This document shows positions 23,800 through 36,341 of a stretch of 64,000 bases of DNA, in pieces (within the stretch, counting starts at the first letter, position 1; each line of letters begins with the position of its first letter). Origin of the DNA: Circinella minor (taxonomy: Eukaryota; Mucoromycota; Mucoromycetes; Mucorales; Lichtheimiaceae); assembly GCA_016758965.1 (NCBI GenBank), contig JAEPRB010000122.1, positions 37,971-101,970 of the forward strand, in the 5' to 3' direction. A program made the position numbers and the translations under genes. The notes beneath the pieces were generated by a model. The model worked only from the letters and a program-made list of their open reading frames with translations. It did no database searches and was not told where the DNA came from.

Positions 23800-25389
23800 A
23801 TGAGAATGCGTAATGTGAATAAAAACGTGTCTTGTGGTTAAAAGGAAAAAAAGAATACAGAAAAAAAAAAAAAGGTCTTATAATTTCCTCTTTCAAATTG
23901 ATTTCAAAATACACGTTTTTTTTTTTGAGGAGGTTTGGGAGAGAATATTACCCGATATATTTTTCGATCATTTCTTTTTTAAAAGTTTCCTTTGAATTAA
24001 TAGTACGTAAGAAGAAAAGAATGTCATTATTACTGTCTATATAATTAAAGAATAATACAGTCCCATATTGAAAATTATATAAAGTGGGTTGAGAAAGAGC
24101 GTGTTTCATGCGCACAGTCCATTCTTTTCCTTTCCTTTTTCGCTTATTACTCCTTTTGTTCTAGTATCAAAAAAAAAATAATGGAAGAAGTATCTATCTT
24201 TATGAAATGGATCATTTAAAAGTATTATCCTATAGATATATTCATTTTTCAATTTTAAAAATTGAGTACGTATTCTATAAAGTTGTAATACAATATAATG
24301 GTTAAGTACGTACAGAATAATGGATCAGTGGAATACACTTTTTGTTATTTTGATTGAATTTTCAGGGGAAAACACTGGTAATCGTTTAAAAGGCATTCCA
24401 AAAAAAAAAAAAGGTGTACGTATCGAATGAATCAAAAAAAAAATAAGTGGGGTTTTAAACCTTATAACTCTATTTGTTTTATTCTTCTCTCATATATGAA
24501 CAAGTTGTTGTAATACGATAATGAGTATCATTGTATAGAAGATAGAAATAACACGAACTTTATTGCATAAAAGATACGTAGATTCAACCTCAAATACATA
24601 CAGTATGTAACAATAATAAAAAAAGCCAGGAAATGGGAATATACAAATATTACTTGAAAACTCTTTAATGATATAGACTTTATATGATTCGATTTTTTTT
24701 TTACTACTACTACTAGTACATACAAATTTCTCGACACGCCCTTCAATAATATTTTTATTATATGCAATTTGAAGAGTCTTTAAACTTTTAACGATAACAC
24801 ACTATTCTATATTTCATTCGTAACATCATTGCACGACAATAACATGTATTGGCCACAACTATTTTTGTTCTTGTTCTCTAAAAGTAAATCTGTTGTTGTC
24901 AAATCCTTATTAATCTGGTGACATCACAATAAATTCAATATGTGTAACTTGGAAATGATTACATAATAAATCCAATAAGATAAACCACTTGGATGTTAAG
25001 TTACAAACTTTTGATTCAAATCACAAAAAAAAATTATCCTAATATTATTGTATTAAGCTTATCACAATAAACAAGAGTCAAATTTAATGGAGTTGATAAC
25101 TTAAAAATGCTTCAAGATCACTCTACGAATATAATATCATTCTTCTTCCAAATTTTGCTAAAGTACTTTCTACACCATCAAAAAACTATTTCGAGTCGTC
25201 CAATGTGTTGAAAGTGACTAAATAAGCCTTGAAAAAAAATAAAGTTGTCTTCTATTTAGTTGGGAACAGAGAAAACAATAAGCTACATCAGTGATTTTAA
25301 AGATAACCACATTACTTGGTGTTACGTTTTGTGTGTCACTATTCTATGATTAATATAAGTCATCCTGGAACATATTGGATAAATAAAGA
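23717..25389. other. AT-rich intergenic region
   Basis: Upstream of the DysF gene. An (AT)n run lies at 23770-23794 and TACGTA hexamers at about 24003, 24268, 24308, 24418 and 24580. No convincing gene. Confidence 0.5.
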
Positions 25390-25492
25390 TGTTCTAACAA
25401 TGGCGGTTACTGCGAAGCGTACTGTTGCGAACATACAGTCGATGTATGTCGTCGTTGTTTATCTTTACCTCATTGTATTAAACTTTACATAG
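25390..25492 (+). other. Cysteine-dense open stretch, possible exon
   Basis: The plus-strand frame reads CSNNGGYCEAYCCEHTVDVC then RRCLSLPHCIKLYIG: eight cysteines in 29 residues, spaced C-6-C-3-CC-6-C-2-C-5-C. It is bounded upstream by an in-frame TAA and downstream by a possible GT donor. It might be an exon of a secreted cysteine-rich or zinc-binding protein, but no partner exon was identified. Confidence 0.25.
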
Positions 25493-26100
25493 GTGATATA
25501 TTACTTTTCTTGTTTTTTTAAAAAAATTATTGTTATTTTCATTGCTTGACAAAGTACGGATTCAATTGATTTGATTTATTAATAGGAATTGGCATACTTT
25601 GATTACATGTTGGTTGTTTATATATATTAGTATTGTTTTACTAGCTATGTTTCATACCTTTTTTTTTTTTTTTACGTTGATGTATAAAGTCACCACAAAG
25701 ATATATTATATTATATCATTAAATGTTGTTGTTGTAGCTTATATTCTGTACAAGTCGATGTAATAAAGCGGTCTATTTATTAGTTTTGCACATAGCACTG
25801 TAGATGTACTAGAATTTCATGATTATGAATGGGAGTACCGTCTGGTTTCACACTCATGTATTGTGAATTACGTGAAATGGATGGCACTGTTGTTGTATCT
25901 ATTAAGTGTGATATAATATAACCCAGTCTATTCCCCCCTAATTCCAGCCCAAATATTATTATCGTCATTTTCATCTGTTAGAGTATTAATGCTACTAACT
26001 AAAAATAATAATAAAAAAATAAAATAAAAAAATATTCACTTTCTTCTTGAGAAGTCGTGTCGTTGTTTGTATAGTTGGATTGCAATGTGAATGAGGATTA

Positions 26101-27103
26101 TCAATTGGGAAATTCAGTAGAAGATGATATATTATAATCAACGCCATGGGTCGAGCTACTTTTTACAAGTTTGTTACGACGAGCACGTAGTTTTCTTAAA
26201 ACAAAGAAAACGATGATACGTAGAAACCTATAGAAACAAGAAGTTAGCTAAAGTATATATTTGTGCCTAATATAATTGTAATAGCAATTTTTTCATTTTT
26301 ATTACCAAGGCGTCAAATACTGTCATAGATGATGGAAAAGCTTTATTTTTATTTTTTACTAGTTCAATCCTACAACACATATTTGAAATAAAAAGAAAAA
26401 GTTGAGGGGTTTGTCCTTGTTGAAAAATTAAGTGTGGATATATATACTGTTCTATAACAATATAAAAAAAAAGAATACGTATTCTATATATAATCAATTA
26501 CCTTTTACCACCTTCAAAGAAAACAGTGTTATTTTGCCAATTGGTACCCACATGAGAATACCTATTATTACGTATTGTTATTATTAGCGATGATTTTTTG
26601 TTTTTGGAAAAGAAAAATAATATATATTATTTTGGATAGAAGCTACAACAAATTATCACACTATACGTATGAATTAGGGAAAAAAATACATTATAATAAT
26701 TCTTTCTTTGATTAAAACTCACTCTCGAACACGCTCACAAAGAGATCCAATTTGACTATTCCATTGCTTTTTTTTCAACATCATATAAATATGTACGTAG
26801 CTTCCTGAGTTATTAGTTTATTTGTCATCTGATCCACGTCCACTATCGATAATAAAATGATTCATTTCAGGTAAATGGTGCCATTGCAAAAAAAAAGAAA
26901 TTAGGTCCAATATCTCTATCAATGGAATTCCATGCTTCTCCTATGTCACTCACAGTAGTAGAATAAGATAGGTCTAACGAGAGAAAGATTCCAGATTTAA
27001 TTACTTGGTCTCTATTCTCTTCTATGGGCTTACGTTTGACACCTTCATAACAATAAATAGTAGAACTCAAAAGAACACAACCTAATGATATGAATAAGAA
27101 CAT
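26101..27103 (-). CDS. Probable secretory-pathway membrane protein, unrecognised
   Basis: Starts MFLFISLGCVLLSSTIYCYE, a good signal peptide, with ATG at 27101-27103, and runs to about 26873 as one exon. Later exons join in phase: about 26723-26806 (NSQIGSLCERVRE); one ending near 26507 (YSHVGTNWQNNTVFFEGGKR); 26306-26371 (IELVKNKNKAFPSSMTVFDA); and a last exon of about 26101-26246, with FLRIIVFFVLRKLRARRNK and the end TEFPN, TGA at 26101-26103. The join between the first and second exons is not resolved. Layout is signal peptide, lumenal part, one hydrophobic segment and a basic tail. I do not recognise the family. A resemblance of GIFLSLDLSYSTT to the Hsp70 phosphate-binding loop was considered and not accepted. 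Confidence 0.5.
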
Positions 27104-30100
27104 TTTGTTATTACAATGTTTTTTCTTTTTCTTGTATGTAGCATAGGTACGTATGTATTGCTAAAAAAAAGTGCAGGATATAACTTTTAGAAAAAGAAAA
27201 TAATCACACTAAACTGTGTGGGCTTAGGTGCGTAGCCATTCCGAAAAAGAAAAACTTAAAAATGCTACGTAACTAACTTTGTTCTTGGTCCACATAAATT
27301 CTACTTTTTTTTAAAAAATATGTATATCTTTTATCTTAATGACAATTGTTTATTCTTGCTTCTCTGAATGTGAAAATTAAGAAGAAATACTATTTTATTT
27401 TTTTGCAGTTATACTTCTTGAACTACCCTTTTCCTATAAAAAAAAAAAAGTGTTTTATTTAGGTGATATTTTATGTTATGTACAGTTTTTAAAATGCGAC
27501 ATACGTAGTGAGCCACTTTTTTATTTTTTCTTAAAAAAAAGAGCATTTGTGTTACAATTTGACTAGATTCTTTTTGTTATTACAAGTTGTTAGCTACGCA
27601 TTTTGTGAAATTATTGTATATACGTATCTTTACATCACGAATAATAATAAAATTATAATCAATGTACTTGCTGTAAATTGTTACGTATCCGTTTCTTTTT
27701 TTTTTTTTTTTACAGACGATTGTTTTGTTTATGTTCATAATAAAATTCGTCAGCAGAAGATATATATACTCATTAGAACAAAAATAATAGAATCTTTATT
27801 ATTTTTATCTTTTTCTTGTTAACGTACTGTCCATTCTTTCTTTGGTCTTTTGTGAATTATTATATTTATCTAATGAATTTATAACGAGTCGATGGACACA
27901 AGTTGAGAGTAAACGTAATATTGATGCGTAGTTCTGTACTTTGGTGTGCATATATCCTAAATTCTAAATCATCAAATAGTTTTAGTCATGGACAATGGTT
28001 TAACACTGGTTTAGTCTAAGATCTGGAACAACATCCGTAATTCAGGAAGCATAAGAAATACGTATTTGTCATTGCTGTCTTCGTTGGTTGGCTGTCAATT
28101 TACTTTTATAATAGAGTTGCCATATTCTGAATCCGTGTGGTTATAAATACGATTGAATTTGATTGTACGTAATATATGCTAAAAATGTTAATACGTAAAT
28201 ATGGCGCATGAAAATATAATGGATTCCCAAGTTTATTGATGCATAAGTCTTTTGATGTTTTTTATTTTTCAAATACTTCAATTGCGTGAATAATGTGGTA
28301 CCATTGGAAGCGAGGGCATCAATCTCCAAGAAATATAAGAAATCGATGAAATGAATAAAAATAACGAAATAAAAGAGAGTTAATCTGTGGAACATTATTC
28401 GCATAAAATAAAAAAAGACTTAATCAATTTTCGGTCCTTTGCAGAGAAACCCCATTTTTTTTTTTACATTCATAATTATTACTCTAATTTATCTCCTAGT
28501 TAGTGGACATGGGTTCAAATGAGTGCGACATATACTATATTATGTTCTTATGGTTTTATGTGTGATGGATGAACCTCCATTGTACAGTATCATTGGAAAA
28601 TCTTGTCAAAACAAAAACTATCTTGTGTAAAAACGTTGATTGATATATTTATAAATGAGTTGAGTTGTATTATTTTAGTGTATCAGAATTCAAATTATTC
28701 ACGGCAAGGCAAGCTATAAAAACCGTATTGATTTTCTTTACTAATTTATTATTGAAGAGAGAGAGAGAGAGAGAGAGAGACTCTGCCTTGTTGGCAAGTC
28801 AGACCTTTTTCATTCCATTTAATGCAACTCAGATAAACGAACTTTTATCAAACTTTATATGTTTATACAGTACTTCCATTGGCAAACAATACAATAGTTC
28901 TATTTATATACAATTATATAGAAATAATGTCCATCTGACATCAACCATTTGAATTTTAAATTACAAACTGTAAATAATCACTTGTAGTAAATAGAAAGAT
29001 AGGCTATTACATTGATTGCTCTTCTTACGTTACGTACTTGATCATATGATAACCGCCTTGTATTATATATGTGTACATGTAATGTCAGAGCATCACATAC
29101 TCTATATCTGAGTAAAAACGTAGTACGGAGTTAGTAAGGTATTAAGCTTATTAGAATTTGTTTATTCCTGTTTCTGTTTCACATTTTAATACTATTTTAA
29201 AGATTCTTGTTCTTCTATACATGATCAGTAACAATATTTTATAATAGTATAACGCACGAGAACAATTTGTTTATTATTTACATACTACTAATTGTTGTTT
29301 ATAAAATAAAGAATTCACATTGATGTGTATATAAGAAGCTTATTATCCAGAGTTTAAATCAATCTACGTAATTATTATTCTTTTGGCTTTAACTTTATCC
29401 TATATGAATTACATATATTTGTTTTTTAATCTTTAATTAAATAATAAAGACTATATTGTTGATATTGGGCTCTTCTATAAAAGAAGTACACAATATATTT
29501 ATTGTTTGTTTGTTTATTCATTCTCCTTTAGCTTTTTTTTTGTCAATCGTTTCAGTATAGTCATCCTTTTTTGATGCATATGAGGGGCCTTTTTTTTTGG
29601 GCCACGACCAAAAAAAAAAAAAAGGAGTAAATAATGTAGTGTTATATATATATATATAAATCTAGTTCCGAGGAACAATAAGGATTGATAACCTACTGCT
29701 CTTATTACTGCTGCCACAAAATATTTTATTTCTTCTCTTAACATTACTTTGAATACATATCATATACGTACGTAATGGTATTAGAACAATAAATAAAAGG
29801 AAACCCTCGTTTCTGTTAAAATACAACAATAGTATGTTATGATGATGAAAAAGATGCATCTTTTTTTTTTTTTACTACAGTTCTAATGTTAAATAAATAG
29901 CGGTCGGATATGGAGTATGCATTTGTTTAGCCACGTTATATTGAAGTATTTTTAACTAAATTCTCACTTCCATATTACAATACAGCAGATGCTGCAATGA
30001 TTGATCCTCAGATATATGTATCTATTATTGACAAGGGCTATTAAAACAGTATAGGAGTCGTTATTATTATGACCATGAATAAAGAGGGAGGTCGATAGGC

Positions 30101-30567
30101 TTTTAATATATATTTCATTGATACGTAATTCTTTTTTTTTATATATACTTTTGATTGAATTAATAAAAGCAATTACATATTTATAATAGGAAAGATAAAT
30201 CAGTTATTTATTACTGAGCCAATTTATCTTAACTACTGTTATTATAACTATTATTACCAAACAAAAGAAAATCGTCGATTTGATTTCTTTCAATTTTTTT
30301 TAAAAAGAAGTACTCGGATATTTCCGGAAATGTCTTATGACGCTTTGCAGAGCAAAAAAAAAAAAAAGAAAAGTCGTTTCCAAGAATAGGATAACCTTAT
30401 GCATTAATGTTGCAGAAGAAATTTCTTGCTTGTGCGCGCGGAAAAAAAAAAAAGAAAGTCCCATGTATTTATTCTCCATTTTTCTTTCATATTTTACTTT
30501 CATTCCCGTTTCTCCTCCCCCTTTTTTTTTTTTATATATCTTTTCATTCCATCGATAAATAAACTAA
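27104..30567. other. Long AT-rich intergenic region
   Basis: About 3.4 kb with a (GA)n microsatellite at 28757-28780, a poly-T/poly-A hairpin near 29588-29623 and many A/T tracts. ORFs of 60-95 codons (27547, 28141 minus, 28665, 29514 minus) are AT-driven and match nothing known to me. The last ~100 bp before 30568 are C/T-rich, as expected for a promoter of the next gene. Confidence 0.5.
28757..28780. repeat. (GA)n microsatellite
   Basis: Uninterrupted GA dinucleotide run of twelve units in intergenic DNA. Confidence 0.9.
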
Positions 30568-31067
30568 ATGATCATGAATGCTACTACTACTGCTGCGATA
30601 CAACATTCTACAATTCATCATCGAGCATTTATTGGAGGAGCACTAAGTCTTACTGCTGGTTTAGTTGTTGGTACAGCCAGTTTTCTTGGATTTAGTGATA
30701 GTATTGCTGCACAAGTACTTACAAAATGTATGACAAGTTGGATAGGTATGTTAAGTCTTTCATCTTGAACAATATAAAAATTAGCTTACTATACGTAGTG
30801 TATATATAACTAAAAAAAATCATCCATTCGTTATACGAAATTATATTATTTATTATTATTATAACAGATACTATCGCCTATCATCAATTATTTTCAAAAC
30901 TTTTAACAGAATCCACAGAATCACATTCTAACGGACCTCTCAATCATCTTCGATTACTCAACAAGAATGCACCAGAATCATTATCTACACTATCAGCATC
31001 ATTATCATCCCGATCAACTGCTACAACTGCTTCCCCGTTATTATTTGTTCATAGTCGATGTACATGA
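30568..31067 (+). CDS. Small hypothetical protein with one hydrophobic segment
   Basis: Two exons, 30568-30745 and 30868-31067, joined by a 122-nt GT-AG intron with matching phase: 378 nt, 125 aa. The N-terminus MIMNATTTAAIQHSTIHHRA leads into a Gly/Ala-rich hydrophobic stretch (FIGGALSLTAGLVVGTASFL, about 21-40) that could span a membrane, possibly an organellar one. The rest is polar and Ser-rich (SLSTLSASLSSRSTATTASP). A C/T-rich region precedes the ATG, and a second in-frame ATG lies two codons on. No family recognised. The clean splice and the non-AT-driven composition argue that it is real. Confidence 0.6.
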
Positions 31068-32900
31068 AGATGAAAAAAGATAAATAATCAAATCCAAAAA
31101 ATGAATGCAGTTCTTTGGTGGTTAGGTTTTTGTTTTATTATTATCATTATTCCTTACAACCAATATTATTTGGTTTATTCTGTATCCAACCACCCAAAAA
31201 AAAAAAGTTGTAATAACCCCTTCTTTCCTTTGGTTTGGTTCTTGGCTCATACTACTACTTTTTCCACGGGAACACCTTCTTACCTATCCACAAAACTTGT
31301 TACGTATGAAGGATGCTTAAAAGTCAATCATTATAACAATTAACATTTGCACATGATACGACAATAAGATTATCATTTTTCATATTTCATTTTATTCACC
31401 CTTTTATTTTACCCTTTCTTTCATTATTTCCCCATAAGGCCTTGTATATATACATATGTGTTATATTATATTATTATTCTGCGACGAATATCAAGAAACG
31501 AAAACCATTGTACTGTATATAACATATGAATTTAATATATATATATATATATTATACGTACTATAACACACAGACAAATTAGTTTTCTTATTTGTTCGCT
31601 TCATAAACAATAAGTGCAGCTATCATAATTTACTATTTCTTTGCTTTGGCCCTTTTGATTTACTCCTAATTTTTTTTGCTCTCTTGAATACGCAGATATA
31701 AAAATATTTAACTATCCCCTTCCTTTTTTTTTTTATCTTTTATATATATTTATACATTATAATACTATTATTTAACAAATTGTTATCTAATTCACATTTT
31801 ATCAATATATTTTTACTATTACGTATTTACGTATCTTTTTTTTAAAGGAAAAATGTCTCATGATTTTAATCCACTATAATATTGTACATAAAAACATCTG
31901 CATATATTATTTAATTAATAATAATAATTAAATATAAACTTGATAATAATAATAGTTGACATACATTTTATTTTCTATTATGAAGTGTAGCTAAGGAAGA
32001 CCTGTTTGTTGTTTGTTTGTTTTGATTTTTTTTTTTATAAATTACGTACGCATATATAAAGATATATTACATTAAAAGATTGCTTAAATAAAATGTCAAT
32101 ATCTGCATTGTGTAGATCAACAAATATGTATCCCGTAAGATAGTTAAGGTAAGAAAAAAGAAAGAAGGAAAAAAAGGGATCACTCATGCGATAAAAAAGA
32201 AAAAGAAAGGGGTTCACTCAGATATGTAGAAACACCAATAGCAACCGGTTGTTTGGGTACATATATGTACCACTGCATAAATAATCAGTGGCCAAGGAAC
32301 TTTAAATAATAAGAGTAATTACCTATTTTATAGCGAGCATAATAATCGAAAATTTAATGTATATGTTGCTTATATATATCATTATTCTTGGTGACAGCAT
32401 TTTATACATGCATGATGATTTGAAAAGTAAAATATTATTATGAACAACAGCATTATCTGTACATAATAAATCGTCTCTCTCGTTTGTGTATACTACTGTA
32501 TTGCTCTTTTTTTTTTGTTTGATCAGCAATATATAAATAAAGTAAAATATAGTATCAATAAAATAGTAGTTATAACTTGAGCAACAATCATAAATAACAA
32601 GATGTATTGAAATAAAATGATGACAATATATAGGCAGTAAATAATGATTTACAAGCAGTAGTATATAGTAATAAGAAAAAGCTTCTAGGAAGATGATGAA
32701 AAAGAAGAAGAGCTGTAATTATAAAAGTGTTATAATCATGGAAATCAACAAACGGAGGAAAGAGTTTCGGTACGTAATCGACGAGAAAGAAAAAAGATAA
32801 TGATATAGAGTATATAATTTAATAAATATTAGATAGTGTAATTGGTAGTACATAAGAACCATAATAAAGTTAAAAGATACTATAAATAATAATGCTATTG
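31068..32900. other. AT-rich intergenic region
   Basis: Homopolymers, an (AT)n run at about 31535-31550, and short low-complexity ORFs. No gene called. Confidence 0.5.
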
Positions 32901-32989
32901 TTGAGCACTATTTAATAACAACCACGAACTATTTATCGCTTATAACTTGGTCAGATACTCCTTTTCTTCTAACTTTTTCTGGTGCTAAA

Positions 32990-34500
32990 ATGTTCTTCAA
33001 AATTAAGAGCAGGATTGAAGCTTTAATCACGAAAGTGTAGTACTAATGTTGTTGCTGCTGTTCCTAAAAAATAGTTGTAAACTCTTCTTTATTGTATATC
33101 TTACTAATCCAGTATATGAGACGTAATTAGGCTAAGTATTACCATACATGCTTTGATTCAATCCGCAATATGTTCTGCACTATTCTTATCGTTTAAGCGT
33201 ATTGGTAATTTTTCCGAAGGCTTTGAATTGAAAAGGCGTATTTAGCCTTCCAATTGTTTGTTCAATATGGATTCAATTCTCTAATCAAACCTGAAGACTA
33301 ATAATAAATAAGAATAATAATTATTAAAGTCCAACATGTATTACTATATGATTTTTTATCGAACTTGATTTTATCTTCTCATGTTACGTAAAAGTATTTT
33401 GCTTACATTTAAACTCGAAGTTAAGCGGGATTTTTATATGAAGTAACTATATTATCCAAACACTCAAAATCTTAATCACCCACAATGTAGTATTCATTGT
33501 CTTTAAAACATCATATAGACCAAGATAACGGAAGAGATAGCTCGGCTTTCATCTGTGCTGCCTGATTCAACCAAGATAGGAATATATAGTCTGCCTGTTA
33601 TTGCTGCACGTCAAGATACCAAAAATTCCATAATTCCTCTTATAAAATAAACAACTTTGTGGTTCGAGACAAAGTTCATTTGTAAAAAGGTATAATGAAC
33701 CATCAATTATATCCAAGCGGTCATAAAATGGAAAATCACAACTGAAATCTTTATTTGATAAATATCTTTCTTGTTCATTTGGCGAGCAAATGGATATATA
33801 CGTACTCGAATTGACAAATGACCTTGATACATCTATTTTCACAGTTTATGACTTATCTCCCTAAAATGTAATAAATGTATATGCGTATAATTTTATATAT
33901 CAGTATCCTAATTTAATATAGTAATCTCAATAATGTAGCCTAAGTTAATAATAATGTGTAGTATTAACACTAACGTCAACTTCATAATATTTGATTATAT
34001 TCCAAACACTTGTGCCGTTTCCGTAGAAATCAAAGCTGTCAAGTGGTAACACGTAGTTGTAAAAGGACATGATTTTGAAGTTTTGGTTCACTTGATACAA
34101 ATATTGAATTACCTTTGATTTTTCCAAATACCATATTAAAGAATGCATTTTTGTCATTTTAACTCTTGAATACTGTAAATCGTTCATTTTTTTGCTCATT
34201 GAACAACCAATTGGTTCGTGATAAAGCACCGGATGCTTTTGGACAACTACTAAACACGAGCAAGATATCTTAGACTGAAAATTTCAAAAAACTAACATCT
34301 TCCATGGTATATGATAATGGACGGTACTGTAACCACAGTAAGTTTTATCGCCTTCAAGATCATCTTTTGAGTTATATAATTTTTATAATCACCATTCCCA
34401 CATCAATAAGTCTGCTGTTATATTGAAAATTGTCTGTAATTCAGCCATAATATCAAGTGCGTGCTCAATTTGGCGTTTTTACTGTATTGTAACATAACTG
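32990..34500 (-). pseudogene. Decayed multi-piece gene, unrecognised
   Basis: Protein-like segments lie in series on the minus strand but not in one frame: EHALDIMAELQTIFNITADL (about 34467-34408), DDLEGDKTYCGYSTVHYHIP (about 34364-34300), a 94-codon frame 34229-33945 (PVLYHEPIGCSMSKKMNDLQ, FDFYGNGTSVWNIIKYYEVD), a 91-codon frame 33842-33567 (DFPFYDRLDIIDGSLYLFTN, CLFYKRNYGIFGILTC), and FNSKPSEKLPIRLNDKNSAE near 33230-33170. The frames are interrupted by stops without clear splice sites between them. This suggests an old gene broken by several mutations, or a many-exon gene I cannot resolve. No family recognised. Confidence 0.4.
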
Positions 34501-34774
34501 TTAAAGATACAGCATAGCCATTCTACAAAATAAAAAGAAGAAAAAGAAAAAGAAATGAAAACCGATGAAAAGATGTATAACTGAATTCTCAAAGAAGGTT
34601 ATATGAACGAACCCAAAAGTAGTAACTTTATAAACATATTGAATATCACTATTACCTTTTCTTATTCCATAGAAATGGTTTTGCTTCTCAGTGAATTTTT
34701 TGATAGACTTTTATTGCTTTTGAAATACTAAAAGTATTAAACGAACCAGTACAAAAAAACGTGGCCGAAGAATA

Positions 34775-35465
34775 TACTGTCACCACTCGCTATAACGATA
34801 CGCCTCGTGTTAGAGACCAAAAGAGCATCGTTACGTATAACGAATTCTTGATCTGAGCTATAATGGTCGGTTAAAATCCTATCCATATGTACTTGGCCTT
34901 ATTTGTATCGATATATCTTGCAAAAAGAAGAAAACTCTAGAACATTATATTGTTCATACTGTAAATAAGCTATAATAATATAACGACTATTTTTTCACTT
35001 TGCATAGTTTCTTTTTATTAAATATGTCTTTTCGTATTAGTTCTAATTGAATTACAACCAGATCATCACATATAATTAATGCTGATAGTCCATAAAAAAA
35101 AAATGCACGTACTTACTAAGACCAAAAACTGCTTATTCTTTATAAGTTGGGTTTTCACAGTGAACGAAAAGCAAAGCTGGATTGTCATAAAGAACTGTTA
35201 AGATAAACTTAATGTTTAGATCATTAAACTCTTGACAATAAAATCAAAAAATGTCCAGCAACTACTATTATTTACTTCTTTGAAATATAAATAAATTATT
35301 TGTTCGCTCGATAAATTATAACGATATTTTTGTTGAAACCTTATCGGATAACATTATATAAAAATTAGCGATATTTCGCTGCTTAATCCGTCTTGGACCC
35401 CAAAACCTTATCATTATATCGAAATATCGTTATATCAAATATCGTTATAGCGAGCGGTGACGGTA
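34775..35465. mobile_element. Second non-autonomous TIR element, pogo-like (MITE)
   Basis: The left end reads TAC then TGTCACCACTCGCTATAACG. The right end, reverse-complemented, reads TAC then CGTCACCGCTCGCTATAACG. The ~26-bp inverted repeats thus differ at two positions, and both start with TA. Internally CGTTATA/TATAACG-type motifs recur near the right end (35310-35450) and at 34840-34852, as in pogo/Tigger-type fungal elements. Length is 691 bp with no transposase ORF. It is unrelated in TIR sequence to the 10632-11163 element, so at least two families have moved here. Confidence 0.75.
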
Positions 35466-35963
35466 AAGTCATTTTCCGACTTTAATATAAACTCATAAGT
35501 TGAATGGGATTTTTTTTTATTAAAATTAATATTTTACTTGTGTAATAATCATTTTTGTTGGTCCCTAATTTATTTAATATTTTTTTACATTCCATAATAT
35601 ACTATAAGTATTATAGACATTAAGGAATAGATATTCATATCAATGTATTTTATCCTCGCCCCTCTGTATTTAATAGCGAAAAATGGTATCATTGTAATCG
35701 GATATGTGCAAAATTCCATCATAAAACCGTATTTCTGCAATCTTTTTTTTTTATATCTGTTATTTTTTAATAAGTTTCGTTTTTTTTTTAAAAAAAAAGA
35801 AAAGAGTTCTACTTTTACGTAAGAGGATGTCTGTTATCTATTTATATAACGTCTGGGTACGTTTGGAGAGGGCATTGTGATAGGAAAGGGATATCGAGAA
35901 CAAAAAAAAAAAAACTATTGAGAACATGAGACCAACATTTTTTTTATAGTTATGATTTTTTTT

Positions 35964-36341
35964 TAGTACGTAACCGACGCCAATCAAGTAATCAGCCAAT
36001 TTCTCAACAGCATTTGCACACGAACCGGGTTCAATACCTTCGCTGTAAACAGTGGTCAAGAGAGCTAGAATCGTCTTGACATACAGACACCGTTTTTATC
36101 TTCTTATACCGTAAATACTACCGTCATCAGCACGTATTGGTAACGTATTTAACACCAGCGACGTAAATACTCAAGCTATAGAGTGAATAAGGGTCAGTGA
36201 AACCGGCAATAATGCCTTTAACTTCAGTAGAGCCAACCTCGAATAAAGAAGGAGAAATGGAAAATTGAGAACCATCCAAACCAAAGATAGTGGCTTGACT
36301 AACTTTACCGGAACAATAAGACCGTCATCAACAATTTGTTC
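35964..36341 (-). pseudogene. Profilin pseudogene, frameshifted
   Basis: Profilin binds G-actin, poly-proline and PIP2 and is normally ~126 aa and essential. Minus-strand pieces match it through almost the whole length: EQIVDDGLI (after an apparent AG acceptor at 36342), ATIFGLDGSQFSISPSLFEV, STEVKGIIAGFTDP, SIYVAGVKYVT, ADDGSIYG, then TTVYSEGIEPGSCANAVEKL and ADYLIGVGY. The frame changes at about 36319 (one base lost), 36150 (one gained), 36112 (two gained), 36102 and 36083 (one lost each). After the final Tyr codon four extra bases (GTAC) separate it from TAA, making a TACGTA palindrome. The first exon was not found. It cannot encode profilin; an intact gene must exist elsewhere. Confidence 0.85.

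Noticed and set aside
26867..27050. Hsp70/BiP-like N-terminus (signal peptide followed by a DLSYSTT-type loop)
   Set aside because: Only a few residues resemble the phosphate-binding loop, and the following exons do not match any Hsp70 region. A similar hint in the 64-codon frame at 25780-25974 is equally weak.
31101..31343. 80-codon ORF after the 125-aa gene
   Set aside because: Starts in the 3' UTR region of the preceding gene and is dominated by Ile, Tyr and Phe; no splice or family support.
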